This document shows, one piece after another, positions 20,220 to 28,372 of a stretch of DNA of 64,000 nt. Below the pieces are notes generated by a model. It made no database searches, was not told the origin of the DNA, and worked only from the letters and a program-made list of their open reading frames with translations. Source of the stretch: Chrysophaeum taylorii (taxonomy: Eukaryota; Sar; Pelagophyceae; Pelagomonadales; Pelagomonadaceae); NCBI GenBank assembly GCA_029834535.1, contig JAQMWT010000038.1:1-64000 (forward strand), in the 5' to 3' direction. Within the stretch, counting starts at the first letter, position 1, and each line of letters begins with the position of its first letter. The translations under genes and the position numbers were made by a program.

Positions 20220-22694
20220 TCAACGGGATGGTCGCCCGGCTTCTTGACGAGGATGCGCCAGAGGTGGGTCGTCGGGAGCTCCTGGAGAGCACCCCCCGCC
20301 GAGCGCTTTGGCTTTTCGAACAAAATCTCCGCCTCCTTGCACTCGTCGCCGGGAATTTGCCGCTGCGGCGGGAGATAAAGCCTCGTCCTCGAGGTCCTCG
20401 ATCATCATTGCCGTGCGGTCGGTCGCCGCTTTTCTTTCGCGAGAATGTTGTCGTCGTTCTGGGCGGCGAGGCGCTCGACGAAAAAAGCGCGCGTTCTGGC
20501 GTGTTTTTTCGAGGGGTAGAGGCAGGTCTTCTGGCGGAAATTTTCGAGCCATCGCGGGGCTTGGGCGGGGTATCCGTGCGTGCGCGAAGAGGGCCCAGTC
20601 CGAGAAGTGTCCCGAGGCGCCGCGGCGTCGGCGGCCGTGGCTATTTCGGCGAGGAAAATCGCGAGCTCGTCGACGGATTCTTCGGAATTTTTGCTCAAGA
20701 GGTAGAAGGGGATTGGGGCGCACGCGACTTTCGACACCAAAATGTCGAGCCTCGCGCGGTCGCGCTTGGGCAAGACGTGGTGTCTCTCGAGGGTGGAGGA
20801 TGACGCTTATCGTCCCTACGAGAAGCGCTAGAAAGAGCTGCACGCGCCGGGCTCGGAGACGAAGGTGCCGATCGCGACCATGACGACGACCCGGTATCTC
20901 GCGACCAAAAACCAACACTGGAGCGGGGGTCGGTAGTCGGAGTAAGCCCACCCCAAGACCGCGAGAACGTGCGGATAATGGAGGCCGCCGTTCTTGCGAA
21001 ACTCGCGCGCGAGGCAAAGGGCGATGAGATATTATGGGGGAGGCCGACCACGAATATCGCGACGCAGAGGAGAGCCTGGACGACCATGAAGTGGTGCTTT
21101 TTGGTACCGCAGATGGTTTGGGGGTCGTCGAAGACCATGTACCTTCGGCCCTCGGGGAGCACCTCAGCATGCCGATCGAGTTTTGGGCCAACGTCACGTA
21201 GACGCGATCGACGATAAAAATAATCTGGCCGAGGGCGGCGTAGAGGCGCATACCTACCAAACGCGTCTCTCCCGTAAAACTCAAAGCTCCGCAGCACCGC
21301 GTCCAGGCTGCGATAGTTTTCGTCGCGCTCGAGGCGCGTCGCGAAGTCCCGGACGCTCGAACGCGCGAGGAGCGATTTCGTTGACCGTAAAGTAGTCGCC
21401 GTTGGCGTCGAACCGAGAGCCGAGCCGTCGGTTCCATGCCTCGATTGCATTGGTAATTCTTCAAACACCGTCCCGAGTCGCACTGGATGAAAAACTTGTC
21501 GGGGTTCCGGCGGTCGCCCCAGTACCCGTTCTTGTTCCCGGGCGCCGACTTCCGACCCGAACAGAGCCCGCCCGACGGACGAGAGACGCGCGCCGCGCCC
21601 CACTCGTCGTCGTAGCCAAAATTTTTTCGCAATTTCCTGGCGCTTTCCTTGGCCCGCGACGAGTTTCGAGCCGTCGAGTAATACCCGTCCTCGCATTCGC
21701 ACTGGCTCTTGTTCGTTCCGAGCACCGACGCCAAAACGTACGACGAATCAAGATATATATCTGAGCGCGCGTTCGACGGGCAGGTCGCGCACGCGACGCC
21801 CCCGACCTTGTCGGAGTAGCTTCCGAGGCCGCATCGCCTTCGAAGTAGACGCCGAGTCCGAGAAGCGTCCCGGGGGGCAGGCGATGCATTCGGAGTTGTT
21901 GTAGTACTCGCCCGCCGAGCAGTCTACGACGATAGTCGAGATATGCTGCGCCCCGAGGCCCCCACGCTCCCGTACGCGGAGGCGGTGTTGTTTCACAAAA
22001 CTGGCGGCCCTAAATACTCGGTCCAAATCGGGACGCGACGAATCTTCTTCCGCGGGCGGCGATGTGGTTTTCGAAAGAACAGTTGAAAAAACGGAAGGAA
22101 GCGTCCTCTCGAACCGAAAAAGCGCCGCCGGTCGCGGCCGCGCGATTCCGCCGGAACCGACAGTTGAAAAATCCCGGCGTCGCCCTGTCCCCGACGTACC
22201 CCACCCCCCCCGCCTCCGCGACGTTCTCTTCGAACAGACAGTCGTAAAATTCCGACGCCGAAGTCGTCGCCGCGTACAACACCCCGCCGCTTTTCGCGCT
22301 GCTGGAAGCGTTGAAAATATTTCTAAAGTAAACAGCTTTGGCCGAGCCGGCGTCGCCGACGACGCCGCCATACACGTCTCCGCCGTTTCCTGTCCATTCG
22401 CACTCCACATACAACGGCCGCGACGTGCCATCGTGCACAACCACTCCGCCCAACGACTCTTCTTCGAGGCTTAAAAAATTCTCTCGAAAAACGCAAGACG
22501 TAAACGTTGGCGCCGCCGCCGACCCTTTAACGTGGATCGCGGTCCCCGCGTTCCCCCGAAACACGCAATCAACAACGCTCACGTCCGCGTCTTCGACCGC
22601 TCGCCGCACCCGGCCTCGTCGGTCCCGCTCTCCGAGATCAACACCACACCCGTGGCACCAATGAAAAAGAAGAGTGCCCAGATGATTTTGCTCA
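20220..22694 (-). CDS. Cell-surface protein with beta-helix, GCC2/GCC3 Cys-rich and membrane regions; many frame breaks
   Basis: A signal peptide (MSKIIWALFFFIGATGVVLI) starts at 22694. After a frame break comes a parallel beta-helix region (about 22010-22609) with repeats like FYDCLFEENVAEAGG and FFNCRFRRNRAAATGGAFSV, as in polymorphic membrane proteins. Further breaks lead to GEYYNNSECIACPPGRFSDS, a GCC2/GCC3 ephrin-receptor-like Cys module, near 21900. Then come QCECEDGYYS near 21700 and hydrophobic stretches HHFMVVQALLCVAIFVVGLP near 21060 and QLFLALLVGTISVIL near 20830. At least five frame changes occur in 2.4 kb, with no clear intron borders. The order of modules fits large stramenopile surface proteins. 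The C-terminal end is uncertain. It is either a pseudogene or a badly resolved region. Confidence 0.55.
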
Positions 22695-22732
22695 TGATGG
22701 CAAAATCAACGGAACTATTCTGATCCGTTGAA

Positions 22733-23140
22733 ATGATGCTCTGTTGCCGACGACGACGACGACAAAGACGACGCTCCCGGGTCTACGTCACGGACGACAT
22801 CGTTGCCGAGATTCGAGCGAAAGTCGAGACCTTCTTCGACGACGACGACGGCAAAGGGCGAGGCTGCCCTTTGAGTCGACTCAACGACCTCCTCCGCGCC
22901 ATCGGCGCCGAACCCCTCGACGGACAAGAAGCTCTCGAGAAGGCGTCGCGAATCCTCGACGACGACAACACGGGCTACTTCCGAACAGACGCCTTCTTGA
23001 ACTGGTTCCACGCAACAGCGGACCCCGCCGACCTCCCGCCAAAAGTCCACCCCTCTGTTGCCGCGGGCCTCAAAGCGGACGGCGACCTCGGCGGACCAGG
23101 CCTCCTCTATTCCATGCCCGAATCATCGTCGAATAACTAA
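22733..23140 (+). CDS. Small EF-hand-like protein
   Basis: A 135-residue frame starts 38 bases from the divergent surface-protein gene. After a basic start (MMLCCRRRRRQRRR) it has an acidic helical region. Residues about 70-90 read ASRILDDDNTGYFRTDAFLN, close to an EF-hand loop (D-x-D-x-T-G) but without the usual acidic residue at loop position 12, so calcium binding is doubtful. An earlier segment, ETFFDDDDGKGRGCPLSRL, may be a second degenerate loop. Role unknown. Confidence 0.55.
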   Translation: MMLCCRRRRRQRRRSRVYVTDDIVAEIRAKVETFFDDDDGKGRGCPLSRLNDLLRAIGAEPLDGQEALEKASRILDDDNTGYFRTDAFLNWFHATADPADLPPKVHPSVAAGLKADGDLGGPGLLYSMPESSSNN

Positions 23141-23452
23141 GACGACCCCGACATAATATTATGACGAAGAGATGGTCTTCTAGTGCGCTGATCATCATCA
23201 TCATAACTACGACACCTTGAAGAAGAAGACCGGCCGGCCGGTGCCCAAAGAACGTCGTGGAAGAAGAACCAGTCCAGCGACGCGGCAGGCGACATGCGTG
23301 TCGCTGTGGACATACATGCATACATACATACTTACGGAGAGAGAGAGAGAGAGAGAGGAGGAGTCTTCTTCTTCTTCGGTTGCTCCCATTTTCAAAAAAC
23401 AACAAAGCTGCTGCTGCTGATTTTTTTTTTTTTTTTTCGCGGGTAAGTAAGT
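23141..23452. other. Intergenic stretch with microsatellites
   Basis: Contains a (GA)n run near 23339-23360, a (CTT)n run, and a T run near 23420-23438 directly upstream of the retropepsin-like gene. No gene is seen. Confidence 0.6.
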
Positions 23453-24250
23453 ATGAAAGCGATCGTGTTGTGGTTCGTATGGGCCCGGGCGTGGGACATC
23501 CCGGTGGTGATGCGGAACGGACTGCTGTTCGTCGAGTCGAGTCGTGGGCTCGTCCTCGTAGATTCGGGGGCGAGCAGGAGCGTCCTTGGTCGAGAATCGA
23601 TCGAGCACGACGACGTCGTCGGTCGCGTCGCGACACGACTTGGAAGCGTCGTCGACCCCTCGCTCTGGAAATTGCCTCCCCTGTGCTGCGGTATCGCCGG
23701 GTTCGACTTTTTAAGGGAAGCCTGCTTCCTCGAAGGCGCGTCGCAGCGGAGCGTGGTTGTCGACGCGACGGCGTCGTCGCTCGGCATCAATTCCAAAGTT
23801 CCAGCGGGTCTCGAGGCCGTTCCCCTCCGCGCCGACGCGTACCCGCTCGCGGCGTGCGAGGTGTTCGCGCTCGGGAGCTGCGAGGCCGTCGGCATCGTCG
23901 ACACGGGTTCGCCGGTGACTATAGCGAGTCCGGCCGTCGACGCGACCGCCCTATTGTTCGACGATGGCGACGGCCAACCCCTCGAGACGGTCGGCGTCGA
24001 TGGAGCCGCGACGAAGCTGGTCCCGAAGCGAGCCGCGGGCATCCGCATCGCCGGGGTCGAGAGGCCGGGCCAGCGGATGCGGGTGGGGGATCTACCCTCG
24101 TTTCGGGGGTTGTCGCGCCTCGGTCCTAACCTCGTAATCCTCGGCCTCGACGCCCTCGGTCCTCGGTTCGCGTTTGAGTTTCTTCCTAAACCCAAGAAAA
24201 AGTCGCGCCGCGAGGGAGCCCCCCCTGCCGTCCTGTGGATCGCGCGATGA
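23453..24250 (+). CDS. Double retropepsin-like aspartyl protease homologue
   Basis: The 265-residue protein starts MKAIVLWFVWARAWDIPVV, a possible signal peptide. It has two aspartyl-protease active-site-type motifs: GLVLVDSGASRSVLG at about residues 32-46 and AVGIVDTGSPVTIAS at about 144-158. Each is followed by a hydrophobic-G-x-D motif: GIAGFDFL at about 80 and LVILGLDAL about 75 residues after the second. This is the retropepsin pattern (DTGA...ILGxD) repeated in one chain, so the two halves could pair as the two subunits of a retroviral-type protease do. It is shorter than pepsins and lacks their usual disulfides. No gag or reverse transcriptase is adjacent, so it looks like a cellular gene. 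Activity is inferred. The stop is 23 bases from the convergent DENN gene. Confidence 0.65.
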   Translation: MKAIVLWFVWARAWDIPVVMRNGLLFVESSRGLVLVDSGASRSVLGRESIEHDDVVGRVATRLGSVVDPSLWKLPPLCCGIAGFDFLREACFLEGASQRSVVVDATASSLGINSKVPAGLEAVPLRADAYPLAACEVFALGSCEAVGIVDTGSPVTIASPAVDATALLFDDGDGQPLETVGVDGAATKLVPKRAAGIRIAGVERPGQRMRVGDLPSFRGLSRLGPNLVILGLDALGPRFAFEFLPKPKKKSRREGAPPAVLWIAR

Positions 24251-24273
24251 TGATGATGATGATAGTAGCTACA

Positions 24274-26418
24274 CTAAGCCTCGAGCCCCGCGTACGTGTC
24301 GACGCTGCTGCTGTCTTCCGCCTCGGCCTCCTCCTCCGGGAAGTTGGGGAACGTGTCGCGGAACACGGCGAACGACTGGGACGAAGCGAGCCGCTCGAAG
24401 AAAACGCGGCGGCGAAGCGCGCCCCTCGTCGACGGGCGCTGCATCCAGTCCTGGCTTGCGGACAGGTCGAGGAAGGTGTGGTCGATCGACTCGCGGAGCG
24501 CCTGGGCCGAATCGACGGGACGTCGCGCGTCGACGGCCGGGTCATCACCAAGCTCCTGGCGCAGAAGAGCTGCGAATTCGAGGCTCTCTCGCGTCCGGGT
24601 GACCGCTCCCCCGTGCAGATGATGATGGTTCGCCTTGTTGTTCTTGTTGTTGTTCTTCTTCTCGAAGAAGAAGAAGCGCGTCGCGATCTGGCAGAGGCGG
24701 GAAACGTGGCGCGCTACTTCGCGCTGCGCGAGGCGGGCGGCTTTGTGGTGATTGGGGGTGGCGTGGAGGGCGGCGAGAATCGGCTGGAGGGCCTCGACGA
24801 GGGCGTCGGCGTCGGGGAGGTCGAGGAGATCGGAATCCGTCGGGTGGAAACAAAGTGAAGCCGCGTCGAGGTCGAGGACGAGCATGCCCGGGCGCGGGAG
24901 GCGGTTGGTAACGCAGGCGAGCCAGGTGGGGGACCGGGGCGTAGCGACGATGTAAGGGGTGGGTGCTTCGAGAATGTTGTGGAGCTGCGTGGGAAGCACG
25001 GGGACCAGCGGCCCAACCCACAAGAGCGGTCTCGCGAGCGTCGCGAGGCTCAAGCACGCCGCAGCGCCGAGCGAACAGGCGCTGGACAAGAGGACCACCT
25101 GGAGCTCGCAGAGGACGGCGGCGACGACGCGCACGAGCTGGCGCGCCGGGAGCGCTGCGAGCAACAACGGGACGCTCCAGTCGGCCGTCGCGTCGAGCGC
25201 GGCGTACTCGGGAAGCGTCCACGACATCGCCGGCGGCACCGTCGTCATCTTACACCGAACCTCGTCGAGGAGGTCCGCGTAGCGGTGGGCAGGAGGTCGA
25301 CGGAAGACGGTTTTTTCGGCGGCACCCGGGACGATAGCGAAGCGGATTTCCGAGCCGGGCGCGGGGACGGAAAGCGCCGCGTAGTCGATAAGCAAGCTCC
25401 GAACAACATCTCGGACCTTGGCTTCGGTCGGGTCGATCATCGTCTTGGCGTGGCGCACGACGCTCTCCAGGACGCGGCAGTGGAGGTCGATGCAGGGGAT
25501 TTTCGAGAGAAGACAAAAGCAGCGCGGGATGGTCGCGACCGAGCCGCCGTCGTCCAGCGCGGTCGCGCGTCGATCGACGCAGCACGCGCCGTAGAGTTTT
25601 TTGCTCTGACTACTCGGAGCGACGTGAAACGCAAAAGTCTCGATCGCCTCGTCGTCGCGGCGCTCCTCGAGCTGCACCCCGTCCGGAAAGCAGAAGGGAG
25701 CTACGTCGACGAAGACGCGATCCGTAATGAAGCGAGGATGCGTCCAGAGGATTTGGGGATTCAAGGCGCCCGGCTCGGTCGCGTGAAGGCAATTTTTTGG
25801 CGGCAGCACAACCTTGCGCATCGCCTTGTTCGCGAGCCACCGCGCCGAGACCTTCCAGCGCTGCGCGACGGTCAACCACGGCTTGTTGCCGGCCTCGGTC
25901 GAGTCGAGGCGCACGAGGTCGACGAGCCTCGAAGCGTCCCAGGCCTCGGGGAGCCCGACCTCCATCACCTGCTCGGCGAATCGCTCCCGCGGAACCTCCG
26001 AGAGGCAGTTCGCAACTCTCGCATATGCGCCGCTCGATGACGCGTGCTGCGCGAGGACGGTTACGGGGAGCGCGAAACGAGCGTCGTAGACTCTCTTCTT
26101 GTGCGCCCGCAGTCCCCCGAGGACCCAGTGGAGAAGCGAAATGACCAGACTCGGCTCGGCGCGCCGCAGCCTTTCGACGAAGCTTCGGCGCTCCGGTTCT
26201 TCCGGGGCCGCGACCTCCAAGACCCCAAGGATGGCGACCATCTTCTCGACGCCGGCCTCTGCGACTTTTGCTTTGGTGGTGGGGTCCACCTCTGCGAGGA
26301 CGTCGTTCAGCAGTTGCAGCAACCCGCCGGGATCGAGCGTCTCGAGGTCCACCCGTCGCGAGAACGGCGGTAAAGCGAGGAGCTCGGCGATTTCTCGGCA
26401 CTTTTTGCTGGTTGACAT
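24274..26418 (-). CDS. IFT81-type calponin-homology domain fused to a DENN domain
   Basis: I use the ATG giving MSTSKKCREI (714 residues); a GTG lies 12 bases earlier. Residues about 10-122 match the N-terminal CH domain of IFT81: LLQLLNDVLAEVDP, EKMVAILGVLE and SLVISLLHWVLGGLRAHKKR correspond to IFT81 LLQVLSDVLAEIDP, RMLSLLGILK and VIYPVLHWLLQRxxELKKR. In IFT81 this domain binds tubulin. From about 220 a DENN module follows: upstream DENN (LWTHPRF, APFCFPDG, CFCLLSKIPCIDLH), core DENN at about 390-530 (SVPLLLAALPARQLVRVVAA, PLLWVGPLVPVLP) and a downstream part. DENN proteins are mostly Rab exchange factors. The IFT81 coiled coil is absent. An Asn/Lys-rich insert lies near residue 600. I infer a link between microtubules and Rab activation. 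Confidence 0.75.
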   Translation of the reverse strand: MSTSKKCREIAELLALPPFSRRVDLETLDPGGLLQLLNDVLAEVDPTTKAKVAEAGVEKMVAILGVLEVAAPEEPERRSFVERLRRAEPSLVISLLHWVLGGLRAHKKRVYDARFALPVTVLAQHASSSGAYARVANCLSEVPRERFAEQVMEVGLPEAWDASRLVDLVRLDSTEAGNKPWLTVAQRWKVSARWLANKAMRKVVLPPKNCLHATEPGALNPQILWTHPRFITDRVFVDVAPFCFPDGVQLEERRDDEAIETFAFHVAPSSQSKKLYGACCVDRRATALDDGGSVATIPRCFCLLSKIPCIDLHCRVLESVVRHAKTMIDPTEAKVRDVVRSLLIDYAALSVPAPGSEIRFAIVPGAAEKTVFRRPPAHRYADLLDEVRCKMTTVPPAMSWTLPEYAALDATADWSVPLLLAALPARQLVRVVAAVLCELQVVLLSSACSLGAAACLSLATLARPLLWVGPLVPVLPTQLHNILEAPTPYIVATPRSPTWLACVTNRLPRPGMLVLDLDAASLCFHPTDSDLLDLPDADALVEALQPILAALHATPNHHKAARLAQREVARHVSRLCQIATRFFFFEKKNNNKNNKANHHHLHGGAVTRTRESLEFAALLRQELGDDPAVDARRPVDSAQALRESIDHTFLDLSASQDWMQRPSTRGALRRRVFFERLASSQSFAVFRDTFPNFPEEEAEAEDSSSVDTYAGLEA

Positions 26419-26883
26419 CGTAATTTTCACACCAATCCTATATGCGTAACCGTTTTTTTTTTTACTGTTACCGTTGAATATGAGGAGGAGGAGGAAGCCC
26501 CCAGCATATCATATCATATCATATCATATCATCTTCCGGCCGCCGCCGCCGCCCGAGAATAGTAGTAGTAAAGAGGAGGAGGAACGAAGACAGTGCAAAA
26601 GTAGGCGCAGGAGGAGAGAGAGAGACAGACAGACAGACAGGCGGGCGGGCGGGCGGCGGTTATTGCCGGGCCATAATCCTTCGTCTCATTTCGTTTCATC
26701 CACTCGGTGGTGCGAGAGGAGAGCTCGAGCCAGGACAGCCAGGAGCAGAAAAGCAGCAGCAGCAGCAGCATCAAAGGGCAGCACGCAAGCAAGCAAGCAG
26801 GAGAGAATAGGGGCATATCGACACACAGCAGGAAGGAAGGGAGGAAGGAAGGAAGGAAGGAAAGCCTAGGAGGAGAGTGAGGA
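26419..26883. other. Intergenic stretch made largely of microsatellites
   Basis: Contains T runs near 26452-26463, an ATATC repeat near 26505-26535, a (GACA)n run near 26620-26640, (GCA)n near 26755-26771 and a (GGAA)n run near 26830-26862. No gene is seen. Confidence 0.7.
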
Positions 26884-28265
26884 CTAGGCCCAGGTGTTGG
26901 AGCGGCAGAGGCGGTGCTGAGAGAGGTTGATGACCTGGTTGCGGTATTCAGCGACGTGGTTTCGCTCGAGCTCAAGTTGCTTGGCGAGCTGCTGGAGCTC
27001 GCTCTGGAGCTCGGGGCGGTCCTCGAGGAGGGAAGTCGCCGAGGGGCGGTCGGTCGGGTCGGGGCGCATCATGGCGTGTACGGCGGCGTCGAGGCCGGCC
27101 GGGACCCCGATCGGGGCGAGGGAGGGGGGGTCAGTACGGAGGGTGTGCCACTCGGGGCCGTTGGGGGGGAGGGGGGTCCCCCCCCGGCAGATTTCGTAGG
27201 TCGTGATTCCCAGGCTGAAGACGTCGCACTTGGTGAGGTCCCGGCGGGAATCAAAATCAAAAACGTCGTCGTCGAGGAGCTCCTTGCTCATGTAGCGGGA
27301 GTCGCCCTCCACGACGTCGCCGGAGGCGTTGGCCCGGGACACCAAGCCAAAGTCGCCGAGCTTGAAGGTGAGTTGGTGGGCGACGACCACGAATACGTTC
27401 GCGGGTTTTATGTCCAAATGCACGAGGCCGCGCCCGTGTAAGAGGTCGAGAGCGAGGCACATCTGGCGGAGAAAGTGCCACAACGACGGCGCGTCGCGGG
27501 AGAACCTGCCCTTGGCGAGGTGCTGTTCGAGGCTCGCGTCGCAGAGCTCGGTCTGGATGTAGAGCCGCTCGTCTTCGATCCAAGCTTGGTAGTAACGGAC
27601 GACGTGACGACCGCCGTCGTGGTCGTTGTCTGCCGAGAGCGCGGCGAGCGCGAAGACCTCGGCGAGGAGCCGATCCCTGTGGCGCTTCCCCTTGAACCTC
27701 GTGCGCGTGGATTTGACCGCGTAAAAGACCCCGTCGATCCGCGACTTGACCTTGTGGACCATCCCGAACGTGCCCGAGCCGATTACCTTGACGACCTCGA
27801 AGTCGGTGCCGAACCTCGACTCCCGCGGGGGCTTCGGGGCGGGCTTGGCCTCGCCGAGGCTGTCGCACCGTTTCGGGGCGAAGGGATTGACGTTAGAGGC
27901 CGGGAGCGTCGCGAGCGCCCTGCGATGCTGATCGTCGTCCGCGCCAAAGAGGTCCCGCGGCATCCGGAGCGAGTAATCGACGCCCGCCGGCTCGACCATG
28001 TTCTCGTCCTCCTCGTCCGACCCCGCCGCAAGGGTCGAGGCGCACGACCGCGGGGTCGGTCGCCTCGGCGGGCTCCGCGGCGTCCCGATCTGCTCTGGGA
28101 GGTTAACTCTCGATCATCCAACAAGAAGAAGAACGATACCTTGTTGCGTTTGTGGGGTCTCGTCGGAGACCGGCAGTCGTCCGAGTCGACGCAGAGCGCG
28201 CCGAGGCGGTGTTTCGCGTGCGCATAGATGTCCTCGTTCGGCGACCCCGGCACGGGGGACAACAT
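26884..28265 (-). CDS. WEE1-like protein kinase, with a probable 47-base intron
   Basis: WEE1 kinases hold back mitosis by phosphorylating the conserved tyrosine of CDK1. The kinase domain contains VIGSGTFGMVHKVKSR (Gly loop), FYAVKS (catalytic Lys), QTELCDASLEQHLAKG, LVHLDIKPANVFV (catalytic loop), KLGDFGLVS and GDSRYM. The TELC and HLDIKPAN wording is typical of WEE1, and NPFAPKR before the kinase domain also fits. The 371-codon frame starts at 27999. Upstream, MLSPVPGSPNEDIYAHAKHR begins at 28265 in another frame. Removing 28093-28139 (GT...AG on the minus strand, 47 bases) joins them and adds TPRSPPRRPTPRS, a Pro-directed phosphosite-rich stretch. The intron is my inference. Confidence 0.85.
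28093..28139 (-). other. Candidate 47-base spliceosomal intron in WEE1
   Basis: On the minus strand the segment begins GTATCG and ends TTAACCTCCCAGAG. Its removal joins the N-terminal frame (ending HKRNK) to the frame that leads into the kinase (QIGTPRSPP). An AG two bases earlier would give the wrong frame. This is the only intron in the window for which I can propose both borders. Confidence 0.5.
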
Positions 28266-28372
28266 CGAAAATTTACACCACCTCACCACCAAGCAACGGT
28301 CGCTGCGATTTAAACAAATATAAATAAAATAAATAAAGTGCTGGTGTTCCTGTTGCTTTTGTTGTTGTTTAA

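Noticed and set aside
18989-20323. 444-codon minus-strand frame opposite RAD21
   Set aside because: RAD21 has both kleisin domains. The antisense frame is Val/Asp/Gly-rich and unlike any family, although its first 40 codons may belong to the broken surface protein.
23453-24250. Retrotransposon assignment for the DSG/DTG protein
   Set aside because: There is no reverse transcriptase, integrase, gag-like zinc knuckle or long terminal repeat nearby, and two protease units occur in one short frame.
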